A DNA stretch of 64,000 nt from assembly GCA_030180135.1 (NCBI GenBank), contig CM058233.1, forward strand, positions 109,285,994 through 109,349,993, in the 5' to 3' direction. How positions within the stretch are numbered: position 1 is the first letter of the stretch; each line of letters starts with the position of its first letter. Below, in pieces: positions 34,901-46,860 of this stretch. The translations under genes and the position numbers were made by a program. Below the pieces are notes generated by a model. The model saw only the letters and a program-made list of their open reading frames with translations, made no database searches and was not told where the DNA came from. Origin of the DNA: Orychophragmus violaceus. Taxonomy: Eukaryota > Streptophyta > Magnoliopsida > Brassicales > Brassicaceae.

Positions 34901-36470
34901 ATGTGATTATAGTAATGATGCTTCACATTTATGGCTCTATATATATATATATATAGACATAACTTTTGAGAATTTGTATTTTTCCCCTAAATGGATTCCT
35001 TCACTTCTTTTAAGTATAATGTTTTTTTGTAACAAACTTTTAAGTATAACGTTTCATTTTAACATTGCGTGTCTTTACTAGTAAGATGTTTTTATGGACT
35101 ATTTTATATTTTAAAATAAAATTTAAATATTTTAAACTAACTGAAAGTAAAGTGTTTTGGATTTTACTTCGATACAATTTATTTTATGTTTTATCTAATT
35201 TATTATAAAAATAAAACTTTTGTTTTCTTTTACATTTGTTTGTAAATCGTTTCAACTCTATTCTATTTTTGACTCCAAACTATATTTTGTAATAAAATTT
35301 GTTTCAAACCTATTTAATTTTTAACTTTAAAATATAATGAAAATGAAATTAGTTATTTTATATTTTGTATAAAAAGCTAGATTGTTTTTTTGTTCATTAT
35401 ACTATTTTAAAATAAAAATAGAGTAGAACTAAAATAAAATATAATTGTATTATAGAATAAAATATAGTATTGGGGATATTTTTAAGCGATTTCAAAATTA
35501 TATTTTCAATCTAGCCAGAGATAGATTGTTTATAAAATAAATAATTTCAAAAAAAAGGTAAATAATGAGATAAATTTGGATAGATGGGTTGAGAGCAAAT
35601 GATTACTTGGGAGATGGTGCAGTGCATCAGGCTGATGATGTGGAAGTTAATAATATGTGTAAATTTATGGGCAAAGGAAACGAAAAGAGACCATAATGAG
35701 TTAACGCCCCAGGCATAGCAGCCATTTAATCACCCATTAATCTCTCTACTCATCATTAATATCCAATATATTTTTAAAAAATATTCCTATTTGACATCGT
35801 GGAGAAAGAGACATTAAATGTGTAATTATGAGAGATTTAATTACAATTATTAGTAGTAGTAGAGTTAAGTGTATATTTCCTAGTGTACCTATACATAATA
35901 AATTCTGAGCGTTTTCTTTTCAGTGATAAACATATTTAACTATTTAAATATCTATAAAAAAATCAACAACAAGCTTATATTATGTTGATTTGAATATGAA
36001 TTATGATATAGAGATAACATTAATACACAAGTTGTATTATATACCATTTTTTTGTCATATATTCTTGTTTTCTCCATCGTTTTTATTAAAAATAACGAAA
36101 GAATATGTTCGGTAACAAAGATGGCAGATAACATATATAGTTTCCGGAAAAAAAATTTAAAGGAAAATATAGTTCTAAAAAAAATATTAGTTATACAATT
36201 AAGAATAAACATAATTTAAACAATGCACAAACGACACGAAACAATCTAATTTAAAGAGATCAAACTAACTAATATTTGTCACAACTAAAACCCTTCAATT
36301 ATCAGTAAAAAAACTGGTGAGAGTCTATTTACTTCCTTTTCGAACTAACTAATATTTCTTTTTTTCGTCAATAACTTACAAATATTTCTATTTAAAAAAA
36401 TGAGTAAAAACAAAATAGGTACACTATATAGACTATAAATAGGATCGAGAAGAAGAACTTTTAACTTTCT
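31964..36470. other. Long AT-rich gene-free region upstream of HLS1
   Basis: No gene recognised. 33530-33770 has direct repeats about 170 bp apart (aaattattaaaatttacactaaaat(a/t)tttatag). 35570-35760 is less AT-rich and could hold distal regulatory sequence of HLS1, but nothing specific is visible. Confidence 0.45.
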
Positions 36471-36689
36471 TTCAATCATGAACTACTCGCCTTCTCCAAC
36501 TTTTAAAACTCTTTTATCATAAATAAAAAAGAAAAGTCATTTTCTCTTTCCTTTTAAACCCAAATCCTATAAACATCTCATAGCTTTCTCTGTTCATTAC
36601 TTATACCTCACGTTATTTATATTTTTTCTATAAATGCTTCTCTTTCCTCTCGAATAATCTCCCCTCACTAGTCTCGTTTCTACACTCAC

Positions 36690-36697
36690 CTATAAAA
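36690..36697 (+). promoter_or_regulatory. TATA box of HLS1
   Basis: ctataaaa lies about 80 bp before the ATG at 36773, followed by a pyrimidine-rich leader. Confidence 0.65.
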
Positions 36698-36772
36698 CCC
36701 TTATCTTACTTCACTCTTCTTCTTAACTCTCTCATCTTGCTCTGTTTTGTTTCTCTCTCTAAAAAAGCAAAT

Positions 36773-38262
36773 ATGACGGTGGTTAGAGAATACGACCCGA
36801 GTAGAGACTTAGCCGGTGTGGAGGATGTGGAACGACGGTGCGAGGTCGGACCAAGCGGCAAGCTTTCTCTCTTCACCGACCTTTTGGGTGACCCAATTTG
36901 CAGGATCCGACATTCACCTTCGTTCCTTATGTTGGTAATTACTAATCTCTCTGTTTTTTTTGTTCTGTTTTTATATCAAAGTACTCTGTTTTCTGCAACT
37001 CAAGGATAGTAAGTTTTCGATGTTAACTTCCAACTTCTCAACCTTAGGGCATCTCCAACCCACCTCTATATTTGCCTCTAAACTCTATTTTAGAGGCAAA
37101 TCTACTCCAACCCACCTCTATTTTCACCTCTAAAATAGAGATCTCTATTTTTTCCTCTATATATAGAGGAACTCTATTTTTTCCTCTATAATAGAGGTGA
37201 ACTTTTTAATTTACAAATCAGTCCATTAACTTTCAAATACTTTTATTTATGACCAAAATAATTAAATATTAATACTTTAATAACTAACAATATAAAATTA
37301 ATAAATTATAAACTATAATATTTAATAACTAATATATAATTTAAATAATATTATAATTTTATAATTGTAAAAATAAAATAAATGGGCTAAATTGCAACTT
37401 TTTTAAATAAAAAATATTATTAGTAAAATAAAAAAGAATATTAGAGAGAATATTCCTTTTTAGAGGAAAATATAGAGGAATACATTGGAGCAAAACCCAC
37501 CTCTATTATAGAGTTCCTCTATTTTAGAGGTAAAAATAGAGGAATACATTGGAGATGGTCTTATGTCAATCTAAAAACCCATTTCCATTATGTTATAAAA
37601 AACCCATTTCCATATATATATATTTTTTTTTAAATTATAGTTCAAGTTCATTCTTTTCTTATATCTGATTTCTATGACTCTTGATAAGATCAAAAGACTC
37701 ATCATTTATATTTTCTGAACCAAATATATCAAGTAGCTAACCATAAAGTTAAAAACTTTTCAATTTATTAATAAATTTGAGGAAAAAACCAAAATTTTAG
37801 TAACGGAAAATTTTGATATGGTTGTAACCAGTGTTTTGAAACCCGACCCGGACCCGCGGTCGAACCGGTAAACCCGGTGACCCGGTAAACATTCCGGATC
37901 GGGTTATGTGCAAAACCCGCTTAGTTGAAGACCCGGAAAAAACCGTAAAAACCCGCGGTTTATTAGCGACCCGATAGAACGGTCGAACAGATCAACCCGG
38001 ATAATGAAAATTTTTAAACCTTTTAAACCAGAGAGAAAGTTTTATTGTGATAAAATATAGGATTTCAGATTTAATAATTGAAAAACATGGAACAATAAGA
38101 CGTTACTAGTTATAACTATGTTAAAAAACTTTTTTTTTCTATTTTCTTTCTCCAAATTTATGGGATTGTGGTGTTTTTATTCTTCACTAAGACTTATCAT
38201 ATTGAAATTTCTTTTTAATAAAATGGTGTATTGTATGATTAAGAAGACTACACATCAATATA

Positions 38263-38325
<63 letters not shown>

Positions 38326-39559
38326 CTCATTAGTTTTGGACCTAGGATTGACCCGCGGTTGACCCACGGTTGACCCGGTAACCCCGTGACCCGGTAGACA
38401 ATCCGGTTCGTTGTCCGGGTCGGGTTTAAAAACATTGGTTGTAACAGGTGGCTGAGATGGGTACGGAGAAGAAGGAGATAGTGGGCATGATTAGAGGTTG
38501 CATCAAAACCGTTACATGTGGCAAAAATCTTAAATCCCAAAACGACACCGTTAAACCTCTTTACACTAAACTCGCTTACGTTTTGGGCCTCCGTGTCTCT
38601 CCTTCTCACCGGTACCGTTCCGTTGCTTCCACTAATAATGATTATCATTAATGAAAGTAATTAAAACTAATGATTAATTTTGCAGGAGGCAAGGGATAGG
38701 GCTTAAGCTCGTGAAGATGATGGAAGAATGGTTTATACAAAACGGTGCAGAATATTCATATATAGCAACTGAGAACGATAACCAAGCTTCGGTTAATCTT
38801 TTCACCGGAAAATGTGGTTACTCCGAGTTTCGTAAACCGTCGATTTTGGTCAACCCGGTTTACTCCCACAGAGTCAACGTCTCGCGTCGTGTCACCGTCA
38901 TTAAATTAGACCCGGTTGATGCAGAGTCTTTGTACCGACTCCGGTTCAGCACAACCGAGTTTTTCCCGCGGGATATTGATTCGGTGTTGAATAACAAACT
39001 CTCTCTCGGGACTTTTGTTGCGGTGCCACGTGGAAGTTGTTATGGATCAGGTTCAGGATCATGGCCCGGTTCAGCTAAGTTTCTTGAGTACCCGCCAGAG
39101 TCATGGGCCGTGTTGAGCGTTTGGAACTGTAAAGACTCGTTTCGGTTAGAGGTGCGCGGCGCGTCGCGGTTGAGACGCATAGTGGCTAAAACGTCACGTG
39201 TGGTTGATAAAACGCTGCCGTTTTTGAAACTCCCTTCGGTACCGTCGGTTTTTAAACCGTTTGGGCTTCACTTTATGTATGGGATTGGTGGAGAAGGTCC
39301 ACATGCGGCGAAGATGGTGAAATCATTGTGTGGTCACGCGCATAACATGGCTAAGGAAGGTGGTTGTGGTGTTTTGGCGACGGAAGTTGCCGGAGAAGAG
39401 CCGTTACGGCGAGGGATACCGCACTGGAAAGTGTTATCGTGCGATGAGGATCTGTGGTGTATTAAAAGGCTTGGGGAAGACTATAGTGATGGTGTTGTTG
39501 GTGACTGGACTAAATCATCACCTGGAGCTTCCATTTTTGTGGACCCTAGAGAATTTTAA
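36773..39559 (+). CDS. HLS1: HOOKLESS1, GNAT-type N-acetyltransferase
   Basis: Three exons, 36773-36934, 38448-38611 and 38686-39559, give 399 aa against about 403 for Arabidopsis HLS1. The protein begins MTVVREYDPSRD and ends SIFVDPREF. The GNAT domain spans roughly residues 1-170, with the acetyl-CoA loop R-R-Q-G-I-G at 109-114 and YIATENDNQASVNLFTGKCGY after it; a long C-terminal region of HLS1 type follows. HLS1 is an ethylene- and auxin-linked regulator of apical hook curvature and is nuclear in Arabidopsis. Intron 1 is 1513 bp because two elements sit in it: a Harbinger-type MITE and a hAT-like element ending 10 bp before the exon 2 border. The coding region is fully open, so the gene should be functional if intron 1 is spliced normally. 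Confidence 0.96.
37044..37563. mobile_element. PIF/Harbinger-type MITE in HLS1 intron 1
   Basis: The body is 37047-37560, flanked by TTA at 37044-37046 and 37561-37563. The ends gggcatctccaacccacctct and the reverse complement of aatacattggagatggtc are inverted repeats. Internal cctctatttt/aaaatagagg units are repeated in both orientations, so the element can fold extensively. Confidence 0.85.
37821..38445. mobile_element. hAT-like element at the HLS1 intron 1 acceptor
   Basis: The body is 37829-38437 (609 bp). The exact 8-bp duplication gttgtaac lies at 37821-37828 and 38438-38445. The inverted ends are cagtgttttgaaacccgacc and caatgtttttaaacccgacc (right end, reverse complement). acccgg/ccggtt repeats cluster at both ends, and a (TA)n run lies inside. 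After the right-hand duplication only 'ag' remains before exon 2 (38448), so nearly all of the intron's 3' splice region upstream of gttgtaacag is now element sequence. Confidence 0.9.
38267..38322. repeat. (TA)n microsatellite
   Basis: A long TA run inside the hAT-like element of HLS1 intron 1. Confidence 0.95.
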
Positions 39560-41377
39560 TTAGATAATATAGAATCTTAATATTAAACTTTCATGTCATA
39601 TTACGGGTTCTTGTAACTTTTATAATCTTTTTTTTTTTTTTTAATACTTCTTTTGGTTTTGTAATTAGTTTTTTTTTTTTGCCTAGGTTATCATTTTTCT
39701 TCTTCTAGTGGTTAGATATAGTGGTAAGAGGCAATATCTCCTACTTTTGGGTTTGTGTCTTCTTGTCTTGTAAATGGATCTAGCTTTTTAAGATATCTTT
39801 TCTCACTGTCTAAATTAAAATGCCGACCTGAGGTTTTTTCCTTTTAATTATGTTAAGAAATCTAACAAACATTTAAATATTAACATTAACAAAAAATAAA
39901 AATTATTCGTATGGTTAGTTAGTGAAAAAGACTATTCTTCGAAAAATATCGTTAATCTTTTTTTTTACTATATTTACTCAGTGCATGAAACATACATATG
40001 TGTATGCAATAAATATGTTATTGTAATTTTGTATAATGTTTTTAATATTGTAACCAAACACAATATTTATTTGATTAATAAAGTTTGATTTCAGTCGGAA
40101 AGAAAAAACTATTCGTATAAAAATATATAGGATAACTATGATATTTTGTGACTTTCATCAGTAACTACAAAAAATAGTCATGAAATGTATTATAGGTATT
40201 TTTTCTATACAAATAACTTTTACTAGTATAATTAATCATTTTTTCCGACAAAGCAATATATTGATATTAAAAAAAATTTACAAGATACAGAAACAATATA
40301 GTTACAACTTTTGAAACAAATAAAAGAAACTGAAACAATTTCGATGAAAAAGTGGAGAGTAACCATGCTTTCTTATCAAAAGTTTTATAGGCTAACAGAT
40401 TTGCTTCACATACCTGATATTGGCTAACAGTATATAGCTGAAACTCCAAAATGCATTTGACATCAACTTTATAGAGAAGATAAAACATTATAAGAGAAGA
40501 TATATATTTCGGTAAATGTTTAAATTTTCGTTTTAAACTTCATGTTTTAATAATTGTGGAATAAAATTCTTTAAAACACTTAATTTCTTGGAATTTTTGC
40601 TATCACATTGTTTTCTAAATTACCAATAAAATCATTATTTTATTTTTACAGTATATAGTATATAGACTCTTTAAAAAATACCCACTAGAAAAATCTCATT
40701 CAAACTAACTAGACTCAAACTAACTAGACTCACATTTGGGTGTATATTAGTTTAGTTGTACTTTTTAAGGTGGGATTTTAATCCTTAGTTTTTTGCTAAT
40801 TCGAGATTGATCATTGATGGGATATTGGAGAATAGAAACATCTTTTGTTATCGCCAGTCTTACGTGTAAATGACATGAAAATCATTGTCTTGGACCACAC
40901 TTTTCTCCATTTAATGGTCCCAAAAGATGTTAACTGATAGATTTTATATGATTCTTTTGTTGGTTTGCAGTATCATGATTGAAACATTTTGAAATCGGGT
41001 TTGAGAACGTGTCATTGTCCGAAAGCGGTATTGTCGAGTCGTGAGCACCGATAGAGTCAGGGAAAGATTATACTATAAGGTCTTGTTCATCGCATTATAA
41101 GACATGTGGAGGTAACTTATTACTTTGTGTTTGTGGAGTATATTTCAGTTATGAAAAGATTGTTGTTATATACGTGGTTATGTTGACCGGAGGTTTGGTT
41201 TTTAGCTGTTGTGAGCTTACTACATAGAGCATTTCTTGGCAGTATATGTAAGGATGTTTTGATGGTTAAACGGATCCGATTTGACCTAGAATCCAAATTT
41301 GTGTTTCTTTTTAGATTTTGTAGCTGAGGTGGTGTTATAGTCTTCACGGGTTCTGAAGTAGACAGACGATCATGTGA
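39560..41377. other. HLS1 3' flank, no gene recognised
   Basis: Long T runs at 39630-39642 and 39669-39680. 40240-40500 is related to 26074-26260 (an old repeat, possibly a LINE 3' end). 40970-41350 has a less AT-rich, coding-like composition but no ORF that I recognise; it may be decayed transposon. Confidence 0.4.
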
Positions 41378-41613
41378 ATCTTAATGCTTAAGGATCTTAA
41401 AGCAAATATATGTATATAGGATAAGCACCAGTAGCGAAATGAAAACTTAATGCAACAATTTGAGAATTGTAATTTATAATTTCACGTGAGGCCACATCTT
41501 AATGCTTAAGGATCTTAAAGCAAATATATGTATATAGGATAAGCACCAGTAGCAAAATGAAAACTTAATGCAACAATTTGAGAATTGTAATTTATAATTT
41601 CACGTGTGGCCAC
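41378..41613. repeat. Near-perfect 118-bp tandem duplication
   Basis: 41378-41495 and 41496-41613 both read from atcttaatgcttaagg to tttcacgtg(a/t)ggccac. I count two mismatches (agcgaaatg/agcaaaatg and gagg/gtgg), so the duplication is recent. No coding content. Confidence 0.92.
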
Positions 41614-41734
41614 AAATCCACTAGGGTATAAACATATTGACGAGAGCAAAATATACTTATTAGTTTTTGCTCGCATGTATTAAAATAATTTATATTCCAA
41701 TAAGAGTTTACCTAATTAAAACTGGAGAATGATT

Positions 41735-42030
41735 TTTTTTTAACAGAAGTAGAATGATTTTTTGTTCATGTATTTTATTAGATTGTAGAATTGTAACATG
41801 TAAACATTGTTATTAAAATTATATGTATATGATCTACAAAATTATGGTGAAAATGATTGCCTTTTTTTAAACCTTGTATAAGCTAATAAATAGGTATAAA
41901 AATTTGTGGATTTATTACAGAAGAATGATTCTAGATCATCATGTGTACTAAATTATAAATTTGTAACATCTTAAACATCATTATTCAAATCATATGATCT
42001 ACAAATTTATGCTGAAAATGATTGCCTAAT
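41735..42030. repeat. Degenerate direct repeat, about 165-bp spacing
   Basis: gaatgatt..., gtaacat(g/c)t(a/t)aaacat, atatgatctacaaa(a/t)ttatg(g/c)tgaaaatgattgcct occur twice, ending at about 41862 and 42028. An older tandem duplication next to the LINE. Confidence 0.65.
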
Positions 42031-42171
42031 TAAAATTAATTTTTTTTTTTTGAATTAATGTAAAATTGTATTCAATCAAAAACCATTATTACATCAAATG
42101 CATTATTTCTGAAATGTTCTTAAAGAATAAAAGAATGAACTATGGACTATAATAAATGGCCGTGAGTTATT

Positions 42172-43014
42172 CTAAGGGTCAGGCCGTGGAGGCCGCGTCC
42201 TGAACCAAAGTTGTAGTCCGTTGTCAAGTGCTTTCTCTGTTGCTCTTAAGGTAGTGAGCCGGTTCCGTATTGTTTTATCAATAAACCGCAGCAAGCAGAT
42301 GTGATTCTGAGGCTCATTTCCTTGCTTTCTAGAGTTCTTTTCTCTCCAAATAGTGTGAACAGTTGCTTGGAATGCGTACCTTAAGATGAATAGCGTTGTG
42401 TAATCAAGGACGTTGCCCGAAATGAGGTCGATGATTTCAGTCCAGTCGCAGGTATAGTGTTGTTGTATCTGACCTCGCACCAAAGCTTCCCAGACCTGTC
42501 TAGAGTATGAGCAGGAGAAGAAAAGATGCTGGCGAGTTTCCATATCATCACTGTAGAGGACACACTTTGGATCAGTGTTGATATTCCACTGGCGCATTCT
42601 ATCTCCTGTGGCAAGCCTGTTATGTACCCAGAGCATGAAGACGTACTTGGGAGTGTTGTTGCGAAACCAGACCCCGTTGCTCCATTGGCATATCGAATGT
42701 TGCTGGTGCAACTGATTCCAGGTAGCTTTTGCAGAGAATTTGGCCTTGTACTTGTCCTCTGTCCATCTCCACAGAGTTACATCTCTGCCCTCAGGCATGT
42801 TTAGTCGCTTCTGTTCAATAACTTCCTCAACCTTATTAAACAATTGCACTCTATGCCTTCTCCTTCTACGCCCCAAAATGACTTCTGCCACTGTCGCATC
42901 ATCCGGTTTACCAAATTCAATCAGACCTCTATCACCCACCAAATCTTTAAGCCGACCTTGATCCATCCACTGGTCGTACCAGAAGGAAGTATCTTGTCCA
43001 TTCACTATTTCCAT
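42172..43014 (-). pseudogene. LINE ORF2 C-terminal fragment (zf-RVT)
   Basis: A 280-codon open stretch of a LINE ORF2. It reads FWYDQWMDQGRL, then KYVFMLWVHNRLATGDRMRQW and HLFFSCSYSRQVWEAL (the zf-RVT region), and ends in the YAFQATVHTIWREKN tail. It is separated by stops and frame changes (about 43015-43320) from the reverse transcriptase part, so it cannot be made as part of a working ORF2. Confidence 0.85.
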
Positions 43015-43320
43015 TCTGTGAAATGCTTTTGCCCTCTCTCTTAGTTTCAGTATCTTCCGCCAAATCCACGATCCGTTAGTGGAGTTACTCTTTAACGATC
43101 AGAAATATCCCTTTCTTACTAAGTAACATTTAATCCATTGAACCCACAAAGAGTCCTTTTAAGATGTGATTTTCCAGACCAGTTTCAATCCAGTGACTAA
43201 ATTAACTTCTTTCAATTTTCTGAGACCAAGACCTCCCTCTGATTTAAGTCTGCATACATCACTCCAGCATATCTTCGCCTTCTTTCGACTTAGCTCAGGT
43301 CCAGACCATAAAAAAGCAGC

Positions 43321-43998
43321 TCATAAACTCTCTATTTCCTTTAAGCAACTTTCTGGCAATCGAAAAGCTGCAAGCCAAAAATTGGTCAAGCTCATTATTA
43401 CTGAGTTAATCAATTGCAATATGCCCGCATGTGATAGAAACCGTCCAGTCCACGAACTAATTCGCTTCCTGATCTTCTCTATTAACGGCAGGTAATCACT
43501 AACTGTCATCCTCTTGGTTAGAAGAGGTAACCCAAGGTATCGAACATGGAGTTGACCAGAAGCAAAGGGAAATGCTGTGAGAATTGATTGCTGAGTTTCC
43601 GGATCGATTCTTGCCATGAACAGAGTAGACTTCTCAAGGCTGATTCTGAGTCCTGAAATCCTTGCAAAATCCTCAAAAGTTTTGAGTACTGCTTCTATTG
43701 ATCTCTTTTTCCCATCAGTAAACACCATTAGGTGTTTCAATGCAATGTTTTGACACCGTGGGTGGTAACCTATACGCTTCTGAATCGCAGCTTTGTTCAG
43801 CATCTGTGACAAGACGTTGATGCATATCACAAACAAGTAAGAGGATAAAACACAGTCCTGTCTGAGTCCTCTTGTACTTCTGAAAAATCCCACTAGTTCA
43901 CCATTCACTTGAATTGAAAAAGATGGTGTGGATATACACAGGCTCATCCAGTTGATGAATGTTTGAGGGAAGTTTAAGGCTTGCAGAGTGTCCATCAA
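43321..43998 (-). pseudogene. LINE reverse transcriptase fragment, catalytic motif lost
   Basis: A 225-codon open stretch with reverse transcriptase palm features (LVGFFRSTRGLRQDCVLSS, then VRYLGLPLLTKRM and ISSWTGRFLSHAGILQLI). The catalytic FADD box is missing: the sequence passes from ALKHL straight to MVFTDG, which looks like a small in-frame deletion. The 5' end is truncated before the fingers domain. Confidence 0.85.
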
Positions 43999-44000
43999 AA

Positions 44001-44806
44001 ATTTAAATTAACAAAACATATTTGTTATTCACGATCAAAATCTATAAATAAGCTAACAAAATCTGTATAAAGCTAATTGTCGTTACATAAAACCGAATCA
44101 TATCGTGAAATGAAAAAAAATCAAAACCAAATAATTCAAATGCGGGCGACCTATAAACACCCAAACATCCCATTCTCATCTATCCCCCACAAAAATATGG
44201 CCATGATATTTATTCGAAGGGAATATTCATTATGCGAGTGCGTCTGTGAGGAAATGATGTAACATTAGTGAAGCATACATAATATTTTCATTTTTTAAAA
44301 TAAAATAACGAAAAAGAAGAAGAAGATTTACAGTATAATAATGACGATGGCAAAGTAAATTAAATATACATTTTCGACATAATTAATTTACCAAAAAGTG
44401 ATGAATAAAGCTTGTTTTTTTAAATAAACTTGGTGCAATATTTAAATGTAGTAAGTTAAAATCTGAAAGAATAAGAGATATTTTTTTAAGAAAGAGAGAG
44501 TAAAATTTTTTTTTGTTGAACCAAACGAGAAGCATTTCGCCCAATGGCCCTAGCGAATCGAATGAGATAGCCCAACAGTGAATGATTTTAGCCCTTTCTA
44601 ACTCTCCCTGATCGAAGTCCATCGCGAGATGATGGTGCGAAGCTTCTTCCGGATTCTGGTCTTGCAAAGTACTTACGGGAAGAAAAGCAAATTATATATT
44701 AATATCATAAAAAGTAATTTAAACTTCTAAAAAACAAGAAAAATATATTATTACTAGATAACTAAAGTTTTGTTGTCTAATGAAAAACAACACAAAATTT
44801 TGATTT
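44001..44806. other. Gene-poor stretch with a small GC-richer patch
   Basis: 44530-44680 encodes on the minus strand QDQNPEEASHHHLAMDFDQ... followed by GPLGEMLLVWFN and an A-rich tail (caacaaaaaaaaa), which could be a retroposed gene scrap. I recognise no family and found no clear duplication. Confidence 0.35.
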
Positions 44807-45665
44807 CAAGTTTGTAAACAGTTTTCAAATATTTATTTATAACTTTAAAAAAAACTTTTTTTGTCAAATTGATTAAAAAAACAGATTGATTTACAATAAT
44901 AGTAAAAAACAAATTGAACAAGAAAATCTCTAACGATCAAATGAATTCAAATGATTGGATTTCATGTCCGGTTAGTTTTACAACTACGAAAATCAACAAG
45001 TTTATTTTAATCAATTTGACATATTTTAAAAAGCATGTTTATATAAATTCCAAGTTTGTAAACAATTTCAAATGAATTATAATATGTTTTTTTTAAGCCA
45101 AATTGATTAAAAACTTGATTACTTTATTAGTATAGTAAAAACAATTTGAACATAAAAATCTCTAACGATCAAATGAATTCAAATGACTGGATTTCATGTC
45201 CGGTTAGTTTTACAACTAAATAAGTCATTCAAATTTTTTTAATCAATCCGGCATAATAGAAAATAAGTTTGAAAACAATTTTCATTGCCAAATTGATTAA
45301 AAAAAGAACTGATTAATTTACACTACTGAAAAAAAAAATTGAACATAGAAAAATCTCTAACGATCAAATGTATTCACATGACTGGATTTCATGTCCAGTT
45401 ATTTTTTCAGCTATGTAAATCATTAAAGTTTTTTTTTATCAATCGGCATATTCGAAAATTCATATTTTACAAGTTTGTAAAAAAAAATCAAGTTTATTTA
45501 TAATTTATCTTATACTTTTGTTAAATTAATAAAAAAACTTTTTGTTAAACTAATAAAAAACCGATTTATTTACACTAGTGAAAAAACGAATTAAACATAA
45601 GAAATTTTTTAAAGATAAAATATAATCATGTCCTATTAATTTTACAACTATATAAATCATTATAA
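44807..45665. repeat. Tandem array of about 200-250-bp AT-rich units
   Basis: The anchor aaaatctctaacgatcaaatg starts at 44923, 45155 and 45350, and a diverged copy at about 45602. Each anchor is followed by ggatttcatgtcc(g/a)gtta and ttttacaacta, and preceded by caaattgattaaaaa and gattgatttaca-like stretches. Unit spacings are 232, 195 and about 252 bp. The array is minisatellite-like, with divergence rising toward 45660. Confidence 0.85.
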
Positions 45666-46480
45666 ATATTAGAAAATATCTAACTTGTTTTTTATGTTGC
45701 AATTACAAAATAAAGAGAGTGAAAACTTATCTTTGCATTTGAAGTAACTTTAGGAATTTGCCATTGCTGCTCGTTTCTTATACGGATATGCTCTCTAAAA
45801 AAAAAGCTTGAACCTGAAATAAATAAAAATTAATGTTTCGTTAGATTTCAAATTTATAAGTGGTTCATTTTTAATAACTTACATGATTTTATTTGTTAAA
45901 TTGATAAGAAACTAACTGTCTACATTTAACAGTCAAGTCACGCTAAGCAAACACCAAGACAATCATGTAACTTATCCTGACATTATTAAACAAAGCCACA
46001 ATGGAATTATGTATAAAACTAACTGATTTATCGATGGTAAAATATTTATAAGAACCCAAACCCACTCAGTGCAATAGCCTAAATTACCAAAGTAAAATAT
46101 AGTTTCAAACAAAATAAAATAGTAAAAATCTAAAAATAGATAAATTCTAAACTTTACATTATCATTGATTCCCGAGAAATTAGGCTCAGTCCTCATCATT
46201 GTTGGTGGATTTCTTAAAACGAGATCAAATTAAAGAAGAAAAGAGAAAATAAAAAGTTTGAATTTTCCAGCTAACCCAATGAACAATTTTTTTGCTTTAC
46301 ATTGCTTCTGAATCCATAAATTATTCATGCTTATGATCACATCCTGAGTACACATTATCTATCACCAGAGAAGTAAAAACTAATCAAATAACAAGCTATT
46401 TTTTAAGTAAGAACTCATAAAACTGTTCACCAAAACCCTAATTTAGCAAAAAAAATATTCAGACTGAATACTGTAAAAAG
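45666..46480. other. AT-rich stretch, no gene seen
   Basis: No family-like ORF and no terminal repeats recognised. Confidence 0.4.
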
Positions 46481-46860
46481 GCACATAATCTGCAGAAACT
46501 ACAACCTAAAGGATCCAGATCAAACTTCCTTGTGTTGTTCACAGATCTTTGGAACATATACTAATGATTGATACAACATTTTCACACAAGAACTAATGTA
46601 AGTGAGTGAATACGATGCTAACCAGCTCCGGAATAGAAGTGTTCTGGTCGATGTATAAGTGTTCTTCGTTGAACTTCCTTGTGTTGTTCCTCCACTGACA
46701 ACTAGAATTATTAGAAATTGCGAGAGAGAGAGAGAGAAAGAAAGGAGCAGAGATAGATAGATAGAGAGTGAGAGAATAGTGTCTGTTGTGGAGTGAAGTT
46801 TAGCTCAGACAAGAAGATTGAAGGATACTTAATACTTTCACAAAATTAGCCGTTAAGTGG
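46480..46860 (-). other. Possible leader of an unknown transcript
   Basis: Read on the minus strand, 46830-46620 looks like a plant 5' leader: CT-rich with (ct)n and (tatc)n runs, then less AT-rich sequence. A phrase gaacaacacaaggaagtt occurs twice, at about 46671-46688 and 46524-46541. No protein family is recognisable. It could be a noncoding RNA gene or a captured gene fragment. Confidence 0.25.

Larger units (their letters stand above)
42040..44000 (-). mobile_element. 5'-truncated, broken LINE
   Basis: On the minus strand the element ends in an A tail (T run about 42040-42051) and is cut at its 5' side near 44000, inside the reverse transcriptase. It belongs to the same family as the tail at 21036-21384 and differs from the full-length LINE at 8.6-14.2 kb. 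Possible target repeats (aaaattaa left, tttaaattaa right) are weak. The coding part is broken into two fragments listed separately. Confidence 0.85.

Noticed and set aside
38187..38648. 153-aa minus-strand ORF over HLS1 exon 2
   Set aside because: Antisense shadow of exon 2 plus the TA microsatellite (Tyr-Ile repeats).
44383..44667. 94-aa minus-strand ORF as a host gene
   Set aside because: Only the first half has a coding look; the rest runs through A- and T-rich tail sequence. It may be a retroposed scrap, but there is no clear duplication or family.
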